DNA of 33,737 nt, taken from a virus. Both the position numbers and the translations under genes were made by a program. Numbering within the stretch: position 1 is the first letter of the stretch; each line of letters begins with the position of its first letter. The notes under the pieces were generated by a model. That model did not search any database and was not told the DNA's origin. It saw only the letters and a program-made list of their open reading frames with translations. This document shows, piece by piece, positions 17,240-24,853 of this stretch. The stretch lies in the IMG/VR virus record IMGVR_UViG_3300009103_000100, positions 1-33,737 of that record. The stretch is one strand, 5' to 3'.

Positions 17240-17518
17240 TTATCTCCTCGTGGTAAAATTTGTAATTATATTGATTTTCAGATCATGATTCTGTAATTGG
17301 TTTATTTTTAGATCAAGATCGTTAATTGTGTTTATATTAAGGCTATAGTTATGTAATGTGTTTATATTTAGATCGAAATTTGCTAAATTATTAATAGCCA
17401 ATGGAAACTTTAATAAGTTACTATTGAAGTAAAATATAGGAATAGAGCCAACCAATACCGCTTCGGTATCTTTGCTTTCACTAAAAGAAGTCTCACAGAA
17501 CGCGGTGTGGCCAAACAT
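17240..17518 (-). CDS. Small protein with 10-residue tandem repeats
   Basis: 92 residues starting MFGHTAFCETSFSESKDTEA. I chose the ATG at 17518 because GAGGAG lies six bases upstream; an in-frame ATG nine codons earlier has no ribosome site and lies in the candidate promoter. From about residue 42 there are four full and one partial 10-residue repeats of the form I-N-x-L-x-N-x-D-L-K (examples INTLHNYSLN, INTINDLDLK, INQLQNHDLK), encoded by 30-base units. The regular spacing of Ile and Leu suggests a beta-stacked or solenoid rod. It is the first gene after the capsid terminator. The function is unknown. Confidence 0.6.
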   Translation of the reverse strand: MFGHTAFCETSFSESKDTEAVLVGSIPIFYFNSNLLKFPLAINNLANFDLNINTLHNYSLNINTINDLDLKINQLQNHDLKINIITNFTTRR

Positions 17519-17529
17519 AAAAATCTCCT

Positions 17530-17549
17530 CACTATAAATACACAAAAAC
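17530..17549 (-). promoter_or_regulatory. Candidate late promoter, copy 4 (post-capsid unit)
   Basis: The minus strand reads GAGTTTTTGTGTATTTATAG, with the GTGTA core at 17543-17539. It is placed between the capsid-gene terminator and the ATG at 17518, about 21 bases from the latter. This position, immediately after a terminator, is the best contextual argument that the motif restarts transcription. Confidence 0.6.
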
Positions 17550-17561
17550 TCTCAATAAAAG

Positions 17562-17591
17562 AAAAAAGGCTACCCAAGAATAGGGTAGCCT
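17562..17591 (-). terminator. Strong intrinsic terminator after the major capsid gene
   Basis: On the minus strand AGGCTACCC and GGGTAGCCT form a perfect 9-bp stem with a 7-base loop (17591-17583 and 17575-17567), followed directly by TTTTTTC (17567-17561). It starts 25 bases after the capsid stop codon. This is a textbook rho-independent terminator. Confidence 0.9.
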
Positions 17592-17615
17592 CAACACAAG
17601 TAGAAACAAGTGTTA

Positions 17616-18620
17616 CTAGAAAGAGCCAGCGAGAACTCTTCTATTATCAAGAACACCAAAGCCAAGTTCGGCCCATCCGTAGTATCCTTGTCGTTGATGT
17701 CTATGAAGACCTTCGTCTTCGTAAATCTCAACTTCTTTCTTGATTGGCATCACAAATGAATCATTTGCAGCCTGATCAAGACCGACAACAAGCTCAACAT
17801 CGGAAGAAGCCAAAGAACCACCCAAGTCACTAGTAAAGTAACTCTGGTATTCTTGACCATCGCCAAACTCAAACACGTCGTGAAGATTCACGCCGAACAC
17901 TCTGGTGATGGCTGGACCATCATCTGTAGCCGTGTAGATTTCCCTACGTGAGACTTCATCCAGCTGGTCAACACCCCAGTTACGAATGTCTTCAATTGCT
18001 TCAGGCGAGCAATAAAGATCAGTCAAGCGACCCGGAGCGGTAGCGCTGTTACCACCACCATTTCGACGCATAACGGTTTTCATCAAGCTAATCAATCGTT
18101 TGGTAAATTGACCAGCAGCGGCATCAGCATCATAAACCAAAATGTTTCGGTCAACAGAAGCGGCCAAAAGTGTGTGCCATCCGTCATCATTAATCTTCTT
18201 AACAAAAGAAGACTCAAGGACTTGCATGGCGCGAGCAACAACGTTCCAGTTAGCCTCACGAGCATATTTCAGCAAGAAATCAATCGAGCTTGCGATGCCA
18301 TAGGTGTTAACCATAACGTAATCACCTTCAACATGTCGCTCAGGAATACGCCCATTACCGGGATTCGTATAAGCCACATGATCGGTTTCAGTTCCGGGCG
18401 CCAAGAGATCCAATGGAAACTCTGGGGTCGCGCCGGGCTCAAGAGGCATAGCCTCATAAATCGAAGTTACGATATCGCCAAACAAAACACCTTTTCTGAT
18501 AGGAGCTTCAAGAGCTTTAGCGATTTCTCTCTGAGCGGCCATAGCCACTGCTTTATCTGAACTACCCGAACGCTTAAGCAGTTCGATAAATTCAGGAGTC
18601 GGTCGGTTTTTAGTAGACAT
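17616..18620 (-). CDS. Major capsid protein, HK97 fold
   Basis: 334 residues, begins MSTKNRPTPEFIELLKRSGS. The helical N-terminal arm is followed by an alpha/beta core with a long spine-type helix (VVARAMQVLESSFVKKINDD), a segment with LTDLYCSPEAIEDIRNWGVD, and a beta-rich C-terminus with KKEVEIYEDEGLHRHQRQGY then YGWAELGFGVLDNRRV. The last pattern is characteristic of HK97-type capsid proteins. It lies after portal, protease-scaffold and decoration genes in the usual order, has AAGGAG eight bases upstream, and is followed by a strong terminator, as expected for a highly expressed product. It forms the capsomers of the icosahedral head. Confidence 0.85.
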   Translation of the reverse strand: MSTKNRPTPEFIELLKRSGSSDKAVAMAAQREIAKALEAPIRKGVLFGDIVTSIYEAMPLEPGATPEFPLDLLAPGTETDHVAYTNPGNGRIPERHVEGDYVMVNTYGIASSIDFLLKYAREANWNVVARAMQVLESSFVKKINDDGWHTLLAASVDRNILVYDADAAAGQFTKRLISLMKTVMRRNGGGNSATAPGRLTDLYCSPEAIEDIRNWGVDQLDEVSRREIYTATDDGPAITRVFGVNLHDVFEFGDGQEYQSYFTSDLGGSLASSDVELVVGLDQAANDSFVMPIKKEVEIYEDEGLHRHQRQGYYGWAELGFGVLDNRRVLAGSF

Positions 18621-18648
18621 ATTATCTTCTCCTTTTCTATTGGGTTAT

Positions 18649-19137
18649 TTATTGGTCAATGTTAGTATTAGGAAGGTCGATGTAAACCTTAGCGTAACCA
18701 TCCTCATCGATATCCGACAAGAATCGACCGACAACCATTTTGTGGCCAGAATCGTCTCCGCCGATATTTGATGATGCGAGATTTCCGCTATGTGCCAAAT
18801 AAGCCACATCACCCGCATTTGGGTCAGTGCCTTCGATATTACTACTTACAACCCAACCCTTTTGGAGAAGAGTAACCTTGCCACCCTTCTGTACTTCGTC
18901 TTTATGCTGATTCAGGTGTTGTCGAGTAAGGTCAATATTAACCATATCATTCATCAACAATCCAACCGGAACTTTACCAGATGGAGCTGCTGCGTAAGTA
19001 ACAAGGGCAGAACCATTGTCCATAGACGCGCCAGAACCAGCGGTGCTAATAACTGCAACACCGCCACGAGTGGCAGCTTCGTTCATAAAGAACGAAATGT
19101 CAGTTTGAAGTGTGCTTCTATCTGTTTTAAGAGCCAT
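18649..19137 (-). CDS. Putative head decoration / capsid stabilising protein
   Basis: 162 residues, begins MALKTDRSTLQTDISFFMNE. It is a beta-barrel-like pattern with GGVAVISTAGSG, KVPVGLLMNDMVNIDLTRQH, then KGGKVTLLQKGWVVSSN and VAYLAHSGNLASS. Proteins of this size and pattern between scaffold and capsid genes are usually capsid decoration proteins. An AAGGAG ribosome site precedes it. The family call rests on shape and position rather than a diagnostic motif. Confidence 0.6.
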   Translation of the reverse strand: MALKTDRSTLQTDISFFMNEAATRGGVAVISTAGSGASMDNGSALVTYAAAPSGKVPVGLLMNDMVNIDLTRQHLNQHKDEVQKGGKVTLLQKGWVVSSNIEGTDPNAGDVAYLAHSGNLASSNIGGDDSGHKMVVGRFLSDIDEDGYAKVYIDLPNTNIDQ

Positions 19138-19148
19138 TATGAATCTCC

Positions 19149-19162
19149 TTTTTTTAAAAAAA
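19149..19162. repeat. T7A7 palindromic tract
   Basis: Seven T (19149-19155) followed by seven A (19156-19162), between the protease-scaffold stop and the decoration-gene ribosome site. It is a perfect 14-bp palindrome of pure A/T. No function is evident; it may be a slippage-prone tract or a weak U-tract. Confidence 0.5.
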
Positions 19163-19166
19163 TTAG

Positions 19167-19847
19167 TTACTTGTCTTCTTTAGGAACGGATTGTAGAATA
19201 GAACCAAGCCACTCACTAGCAACTGCGCGAAGATTTTCGGATGGATCTTCTTCACCAACAGCTTCAGCAATAGCCACCTCTGACGATTCTTCAACATCTT
19301 CCAGCGCCTCAGCGCTTGCTTCTGCTTCATCCATTTCCTCATCAGTTTCAGCCTTATCTTTCATAACGGCTTCTGTCTCCATTTCTTCTTCGTCTTCGTC
19401 TTTCTTTCCTTTTTTCTTGTTCCAGTTTTTTTGCAAGGCGACGATCTTGTCGAAAGTGTCGTCGTCAACGCCTTGGAAGTCTTGCATAACAGCTTCAGCT
19501 TCATCAGCATCAAAACCAGCTTCTTCAAGTCGGGCTTTACGCTTCATGAGAGCTTCTTGTGCTTTCATTTCAGCAAGCGCTTCTTCTGTTTTCTTCATTT
19601 CTTCGTCTTTTGCAGCAAGAGCTTCCTCTTGCGACTTCAAAGACTCAGCCAAAGTCTTATTAGCTTCTGCTTGCTCGGCCAGCTTTTCAGCCTGCTCTGC
19701 GATAGTAGCATCAAGATTTTGAATTTTTTCTGAGAACTCAGCGTGCTGCTCGGCAACAACCTTGTCCTTCAATGCCTCGTTTGCAGCTTTTGCTTCCGAA
19801 AGCTCTTTCTGCAACTCAGCAATTTGTTTTTCGTAACTATCAGACAT
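19167..19847 (-). CDS. Internal-start scaffold protein (in-frame, within the protease-scaffold gene)
   Basis: Met270 of the long gene (ATG 19847-19845, MSDSYEKQIAELQKEL) is preceded by a perfect AAGGAG at 19859-19854 with a six-base spacer, a better site than that of most genes here. Translation from it gives a 226-residue free scaffold made of coiled coil and acidic tail without the protease. This matches the known strategy of nested scaffold genes. The site is seen directly; production of the product is inferred. Confidence 0.75.
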   Translation of the reverse strand: MSDSYEKQIAELQKELSEAKAANEALKDKVVAEQHAEFSEKIQNLDATIAEQAEKLAEQAEANKTLAESLKSQEEALAAKDEEMKKTEEALAEMKAQEALMKRKARLEEAGFDADEAEAVMQDFQGVDDDTFDKIVALQKNWNKKKGKKDEDEEEMETEAVMKDKAETDEEMDEAEASAEALEDVEESSEVAIAEAVGEEDPSENLRAVASEWLGSILQSVPKEDK

Positions 19848-20654
19848 TACATTCTCCTTAATAGAGGATACAGTTAAAGTTTCTGCTTTCGATTCGTCGA
19901 AAAATTCGTTTCCTTCCAATATTACACTACGAGGATTAGCAGGTTTTGAAACCAAGCCTTTACCAGAGAACGATAAGGTTCTTAATAGTCTGCCAACTCT
20001 ATAGTCTTGATATTTTCCACTTCCGCCATAAGATCTTAAATGTTTTGTTAAAAATGCCGAAGCCTCATTCCTTGGGATCACCTTTATAGAGCCGTCTCTA
20101 GTGGCTAAAGCGTAGTCAAAGTCTGGAAACAAGCATTCCATGGAGACGAACCATTTTCCATCCTCAATTTCGGAGACAATTTTTTGCATCCGTTCTCTTT
20201 GAGAGATATCACTCCACTCCTTATATATTACAGAAGTGGTAAGTATGTTAAATTCACTGGGCACTTCTTCAGCTTCTGGGTCGATTTCTTGACCATCAAA
20301 ACTAACCGCAATATTACCAGTAATATGACCAATAATATCCTTTTCATCATGCATATAATTAAAAGGCTTATCTTCGGGTGTGTCTTTTGCTAACCAGAGT
20401 TCTTTTGGATCAAAAACGTCATCGTTTTTATTCCATCCCGTGCTAACCAATATAGATTTAAGATAATACAAATCTATTTGATCTTGATTCTCTGCTTTAG
20501 CTATCCCAAGCTTTTCTAGCTCCTTTTGGGTGGCAGCATCAAGCTTTGGAATAGGCACCGGATCTGATTTTTCAGCAATAGCATAGCAAGCAATAGAATT
20601 ATTCTCTAGAGAGTCTGCCAAACCATCTTGTATTTCAGATTGATATATTTTCAT
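19167..20654 (-). CDS. Prohead protease fused to capsid scaffold
   Basis: 495 residues. Residues 1-250 are a T4 gp21/U35-like prohead protease: His102 in NYMHDEKDIIGH and Ser171 in GKWFVSMECLF are the likely catalytic pair of this herpesvirus-assemblin-like fold. Residues about 270-495 are a scaffold: a long Glu/Ala/Lys coiled coil (QIAELQKELSEAKAANEALK) followed by an acidic tail (KKDEDEEEMETEAVMKDKAE). Protease and scaffold in one frame, with an internal start for scaffold alone, parallels lambda C/Nu3. It follows the portal gene and has AAGGAGG nine bases upstream. Processing of scaffold and possibly capsid during maturation is expected. Confidence 0.85.
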   Translation of the reverse strand: MKIYQSEIQDGLADSLENNSIACYAIAEKSDPVPIPKLDAATQKELEKLGIAKAENQDQIDLYYLKSILVSTGWNKNDDVFDPKELWLAKDTPEDKPFNYMHDEKDIIGHITGNIAVSFDGQEIDPEAEEVPSEFNILTTSVIYKEWSDISQRERMQKIVSEIEDGKWFVSMECLFPDFDYALATRDGSIKVIPRNEASAFLTKHLRSYGGSGKYQDYRVGRLLRTLSFSGKGLVSKPANPRSVILEGNEFFDESKAETLTVSSIKENVMSDSYEKQIAELQKELSEAKAANEALKDKVVAEQHAEFSEKIQNLDATIAEQAEKLAEQAEANKTLAESLKSQEEALAAKDEEMKKTEEALAEMKAQEALMKRKARLEEAGFDADEAEAVMQDFQGVDDDTFDKIVALQKNWNKKKGKKDEDEEEMETEAVMKDKAETDEEMDEAEASAEALEDVEESSEVAIAEAVGEEDPSENLRAVASEWLGSILQSVPKEDK

Positions 20655-20671
20655 ATAAATAAGCCTCCTTC

Positions 20672-20692
20672 ACGATAATACACAAAAAACAA
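20672..20692 (-). promoter_or_regulatory. Candidate late promoter, copy 3 (protease-scaffold)
   Basis: The minus strand reads TTTTGTTTTTTGTGTATTAT, with the GTGTA core at 20683-20679, between the portal stop and the protease ATG, about 25 bases from the start codon. Confidence 0.55.
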
Positions 20693-20704
20693 AATCTTTG
20701 GTAT

Positions 20705-22813
20705 TTATTGACGAAAATCAAACATGTCAACAAAGGCGGAAGCATAGATATATTTTACTTCAGATGTATTTGGCTTCTTATTATTCGCTAATATAAAAGA
20801 ATCGGTTTTTTCTGCTAAGACAGAATTAAAATCTTTAGAAGGCTTAGTGTTATTATCTAGCAATTGTTTTACTAAATCTGGAGTAACGTCCATATATGGC
20901 TCCATGCCCGTTAATATGCACATCTTTAAGTATTCTAGCTGATCCACTTCTGATTTATTTAAACTTCTAGCGTTTTTCTTATTAAAATGAGATAGCGCTA
21001 TGGGAGTAACAATATCAGATATTTTATTCTGCGCCCCAAGAGCCCATAAGGTTGCAGTCATTGCGTCCCCACTACGAGGAAGAACCCGTTTTTGTTTGCG
21101 TTTTGTTACATCACGAGAAAACTTAGGGCGTCCCGTGGGCTCAGGAGGATCGTATTCCACTTCTTGCCGTGGAACCAAATCTTTAGTCTCCATCTCCCCC
21201 TCTTTGGTAGCAGGAGGGAGGCCAACCTTTTCTAGATATTGTTCAGAATCTAGAACATCTTTAGTAAGAGCTATCTTGGCCATATCCTCCCTATGCTGAG
21301 GATTATGATATGGACCAGCCTTCTTCGGAGCGGAAGTATCATTTGTTCTTTCTCTCTCTTCACGACGAACACGAATACGCTCAATACCGGGAAGCTCTCT
21401 AAATCTTTCAAGTAAAGTTTCTTGAGATATGATATCTCTATCTGCTAACTGAATAAGAAGATTCTTTTGGGCTGCCTCATCAGACAAGACAATAGAATCA
21501 AAATGAATCTCAGCAGGAAATCTGAATCCCATTGCTTTTCTAACAAGCTCAATTTCATGCCTCCAAAAACTAGAAAGTATTTCTCTACCATATTCCAATC
21601 TTTCAATCAAAGTTTTCAGAGAAACATAATTATTGGTGTATCCGCCACTAGTAGAAGCTCCTGTTAGAGTGGGAGGAATACCAAGTCCAGCATAAATACT
21701 AGTCAGTACGGGCTGATACTTTTCCGCTCCCAAGAACTTGTATACCTGAGACTGGCTCTCTGTAAATTTAAGCTCTGGCCCCCACACCAAATCCATAGTA
21801 CCACCACCAACATTACTAGCTAAGATATCGCGCAACTTATTAATTGCGGCCTTGGTGGGAATAATCTTATGGTCCAAATCACCAACAGTCCAAAGTCTAA
21901 CATTAGAAATGGCGCCATCTAAAGCCGCTAAATCCGCAAGCTTCATTTTTTCAAGCATTATGATATCATCAAGAATCGCGTATATCATTGGATTAGCCCA
22001 TAATAGCCAATCATCTTTTTTGTAATGGTAAAAACTAACTTTGTCGGGATCAAGAGGAATTTGTCTTTCTCCACCCTGTAATCTTTTTTGTAAATCATTC
22101 GGAAGTGTTTTAAATATTGTTTTATTGGTGGTGGAGCTTTTTACCAAGGACTCATAAGTATATTTAGACAAATTTAAAGTAAACTGGGGTTTTCCAATCA
22201 TTTGTGCGCCATAATCTTGAACATCTACAGCGAGAGGATTCAAAAAATCATATTGCCATGGCACTACTCTTCTTTTGACTTTTAGGTCTTTGATTTCAAG
22301 ATCGGCACCAGCGGCCCTTTTAAGCTCTCTTTCTCTTTGCTCATTTAACTTAGCTGTGCGCCTTTTAACAATAACATTACCACAGCGATAAAGATAATTT
22401 AGAAATCTTTCCGACCTATCGACACCACCAACTTGAGTAAACCATTTTCTGTAAAACTTTTCTATAGTTTTATTAGGATGAACCAGAGTCAAGCCCTGAG
22501 AAGCAAAATCGCTCATTAGATCAACAACATTACGAATAATACCCACCCTATCGTAAGCCTGCATACTCATTTTCATAATTTTCTTTTGCTGGCTAGATAC
22601 AGATTCTCCGGGTCTAAAAAGATCGTAATCCTGTCTAAGAAAACTGGTCCTAACAGATCTATTTGGTTCAATATCTATATAACTAGTTCTTCGACCATAT
22701 GCAACAGCTTTTTGTATACCATCATAAGCATCTAAAGTATCAGAAGTTTGCAAATACGCTTCTTGTCTTTGGGAGTCGCTGTCCCACGTTCTATAGAGTG
22801 ATGAGTCGGTCAT
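20705..22813 (-). CDS. Portal protein
   Basis: 702 residues, begins MTDSSLYRTWDSDSQRQEAY. The core contains SMQAYDRVGIIRNVVDLMSD (around residue 85), KFYRKWFTQVGGVDRSERFL, a basic segment around residue 155-185, LEKMKLADLAALDGAISNVR, and YAGLGIPPTLTGASTSGGYT. The last is the stem/crown-type sequence common to T4-like and HK97-like portals. The C-terminal third is charged and probably disordered (TGRPKFSRDVTKRKQKRVLP). It is larger than the 400-550 residues usual for portals. It sits directly after the large terminase and before the protease, as expected. Twelve copies would form the DNA channel at one head vertex. Confidence 0.85.
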   Translation of the reverse strand: MTDSSLYRTWDSDSQRQEAYLQTSDTLDAYDGIQKAVAYGRRTSYIDIEPNRSVRTSFLRQDYDLFRPGESVSSQQKKIMKMSMQAYDRVGIIRNVVDLMSDFASQGLTLVHPNKTIEKFYRKWFTQVGGVDRSERFLNYLYRCGNVIVKRRTAKLNEQRERELKRAAGADLEIKDLKVKRRVVPWQYDFLNPLAVDVQDYGAQMIGKPQFTLNLSKYTYESLVKSSTTNKTIFKTLPNDLQKRLQGGERQIPLDPDKVSFYHYKKDDWLLWANPMIYAILDDIIMLEKMKLADLAALDGAISNVRLWTVGDLDHKIIPTKAAINKLRDILASNVGGGTMDLVWGPELKFTESQSQVYKFLGAEKYQPVLTSIYAGLGIPPTLTGASTSGGYTNNYVSLKTLIERLEYGREILSSFWRHEIELVRKAMGFRFPAEIHFDSIVLSDEAAQKNLLIQLADRDIISQETLLERFRELPGIERIRVRREERERTNDTSAPKKAGPYHNPQHREDMAKIALTKDVLDSEQYLEKVGLPPATKEGEMETKDLVPRQEVEYDPPEPTGRPKFSRDVTKRKQKRVLPRSGDAMTATLWALGAQNKISDIVTPIALSHFNKKNARSLNKSEVDQLEYLKMCILTGMEPYMDVTPDLVKQLLDNNTKPSKDFNSVLAEKTDSFILANNKKPNTSEVKYIYASAFVDMFDFRQ

Positions 22814-22843
22814 TTATGTCAATCTCCAATTAGTGGTATTAAT

Positions 22844-22864
22844 AATGCTATTGTCAATAGTATT
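22844..22864. promoter_or_regulatory. Dyad between terminase and portal genes
   Basis: AATGCTATTG, one central T, then CAATAGTATT: a 10-bp inverted repeat with one non-Watson-Crick position. It begins at the GTGTA core (22868-22864) and extends downstream over the expected transcript start. It is an operator candidate or 5' hairpin; no T-tract follows, so it is not a terminator. Confidence 0.45.
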
Positions 22865-22876
22865 ACACAAAAATTA
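22858..22876 (-). promoter_or_regulatory. Candidate late promoter, copy 2 (portal)
   Basis: The minus strand reads TAATTTTTGTGTAATACTA, with the GTGTA core at 22868-22864, starting right at the large-terminase stop codon and about 50 bases from the portal ATG. Confidence 0.5.
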
Positions 22877-24853
22877 GTAAACGTCTTGTATTTTTTCAGC
22901 AAACCAATTAGGGCCGTGATATAGCTTGTCATTGTTGAATTTGCTGTTGGCATCAATGCGAGCAAATCCCCCAATAGCCCCATGTTTTTCAATTTCTTTT
23001 TCTATAGATAAGTGTCTAGCAGACATGTTTGCCATTAGCAAAGAAGAATAACGGTCCTTGCGTAATCTGCTTTTTCTACCCGCCGCTATTTTAACCTCCG
23101 GGGTATCCCATCTTTCCCTTCCGGTTGATGTCTGAGTCATAACAATCATAGATAACTCATCCTTGAGTTCTTCGATCTCCATAACACAATCTTCAAGAGT
23201 GTCATACCTTCTACCAGCCATTTTGTCTTGCTCAATTGAAAGACCAATACTAGCAGCATCAAAAAACGGAAACAATAATATCTTGTCCTCAAAATCTTTT
23301 CTCATGCCGTGATTAGCCTCGGCCAACCAATCGGCTCTTGCAAATTGACAAAGCCTCAAAATATGAAGTCCCGGCTTATCATCAGTATCTTTTTCTTTTT
23401 CCTCTATAACTGGCCATATGGGAACCTCACCCTCACCTATTTTATCTTTATCGTGAAGCGCCTCCATAACTGCAATACCACCACCCTGAGCATCTAGAGC
23501 AATTTCTGAGCATGGAAAAACCTTCATTAATTGTCTAATTTTTTTGGCGCAATAAGAATAAAAATCATCTTCATCGACAATTTTAGATCTTAGCTTGTCT
23601 TTGTGCTGTTGTCGATTCGTTGTCCAGCAGTGAGCTATTCTTCTGTGGTCTGAATGAACCTCTAAAACAACTATACTAAAATTATCAACTTCTGAGGCGG
23701 GATCAACGCCAAATACGTATTTTTTGTCCGAAGAGCCTTTGAGCATAGATTCAAAAGATATTTCTCCAGAATTCAAAATAACAGGCTTGCTAGGAGATGT
23801 GGTGCAAGATTCTAGAAGGCTTCTCTTAAAAAATCCCTGACTGTCGGTAGTAAAACAAGCCCCATACTCCATATTGTATATACCAGAATGGATTGTAGCC
23901 TTGGCCCTAGCCACCTGTCCATCATCCATAAACCCATCTGGAAGTTTATCAACAGGCAGACGAATCACAGAATATTCAGTCCAATCAAATTCGGGAGGGG
24001 GCTCCTCGCCAAACACCTCTTTAAGTTTAGCGGAATTGCCACGACTATTGGTTATTTGTCTGTATCTCTTCCAATAATCAGCAAAGTGGTTAAAATCATA
24101 ATAGGCGGTTCCCGATAAAATTATTTGGTTAGATTTCTCCATAATGGTATTTGACGCATCTTCTATGTTAACCCCTAGCTGATCTGCTTTCTTCTGTTTT
24201 GCTTTCCTTTTTACTTTTTCAATTGGTGACGCAGAAACCGCTGCAAAACCAGCAACAACGTTTTCAAATATTTCACGGGGAATAGAGGCAAATTCATCAG
24301 CAATAATGTCGTTTGCGCGCTGACCTCTAATTTTCGAGCCATCACCAAGGGGCAAACAGGTAATAGTGCTTTGATTGATATGCATAACACATCTGTCCAC
24401 ATCTCGTCTAGGACCACTATTAGTGCCACACAAATCCCTTAAAATCGGAGCATTTTTCCAAATGGTATCCATATACTCAAACAAGACTTTTGACTGTCTA
24501 AAAGCAGCACCAACAACAATTATTTTTCTGCGTGGCATAAACAGAGCACGAAGAAGGGGGTAAACTGAAAGTAGAAAAGATTTACCCATACCACGAGAAC
24601 CGATAAGCATTGGAAATTTTCTGTGCCATATCTCGTACAAAATAAGAGCTTGAAAAGGGGAAAGCTCGATGTTTAATATATATTTGCAAGCAAATGAAAA
24701 ATATTCTGGCCGCATCATTAGCCAAGCAATACGCTCCAGTAATTCGTCTCGACCAGCACCCTCCAATACAAACTCCATAGGATTAAATATATTAGATTCG
24801 TCAACCTCAATATTTAACCAAGCATCTTGTAATTTTTGTACATCTGATATCAT
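22874..24853 (-). CDS. terL: Terminase large subunit (packaging ATPase/nuclease)
   Basis: 659 residues. Walker A is GSRGMGKS (85-92), Walker B is DIIADE (182-187) with catalytic Glu187, and the coupling motif is LSGTAYYDF (247-). The RNase H-like nuclease half contains FGVDPASEVDNFSIVVLEV (Asp384), EIALDAQGGG (Asp454) and RKDRYSSLLMAN (Asp600), the likely metal-binding acids. It pumps DNA into the prohead and cuts concatemers. The start overlaps the ClpP-like gene by four bases (ATGA) with GGAG five bases upstream. All key motifs are present. The type of genome end it makes (cos or headful) cannot be read reliably from sequence by eye. Confidence 0.95.
   Translation of the reverse strand: MISDVQKLQDAWLNIEVDESNIFNPMEFVLEGAGRDELLERIAWLMMRPEYFSFACKYILNIELSPFQALILYEIWHRKFPMLIGSRGMGKSFLLSVYPLLRALFMPRRKIIVVGAAFRQSKVLFEYMDTIWKNAPILRDLCGTNSGPRRDVDRCVMHINQSTITCLPLGDGSKIRGQRANDIIADEFASIPREIFENVVAGFAAVSASPIEKVKRKAKQKKADQLGVNIEDASNTIMEKSNQIILSGTAYYDFNHFADYWKRYRQITNSRGNSAKLKEVFGEEPPPEFDWTEYSVIRLPVDKLPDGFMDDGQVARAKATIHSGIYNMEYGACFTTDSQGFFKRSLLESCTTSPSKPVILNSGEISFESMLKGSSDKKYVFGVDPASEVDNFSIVVLEVHSDHRRIAHCWTTNRQQHKDKLRSKIVDEDDFYSYCAKKIRQLMKVFPCSEIALDAQGGGIAVMEALHDKDKIGEGEVPIWPVIEEKEKDTDDKPGLHILRLCQFARADWLAEANHGMRKDFEDKILLFPFFDAASIGLSIEQDKMAGRRYDTLEDCVMEIEELKDELSMIVMTQTSTGRERWDTPEVKIAAGRKSRLRKDRYSSLLMANMSARHLSIEKEIEKHGAIGGFARIDANSKFNNDKLYHGPNWFAEKIQDVY

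Noticed and set aside
17519-17545. Upstream ATG at 17545 for the repeat protein
   Set aside because: It would place the start within the GTGTA promoter-like block and lacks a ribosome site, whereas the ATG at 17518 has GAGGAG at ideal distance.
18790-19722. 310-codon open frame on the plus strand
   Set aside because: It is the mirror of the Glu/Ala/Lys-rich scaffold coiled coil (Ser/Ala/Phe-rich low complexity) and spans two real genes.
22858-22864. Terminator after the large terminase gene
   Set aside because: The dyad at 22844-22864 is not followed by a T-tract on the transcribed strand, and the T-run lies before it.
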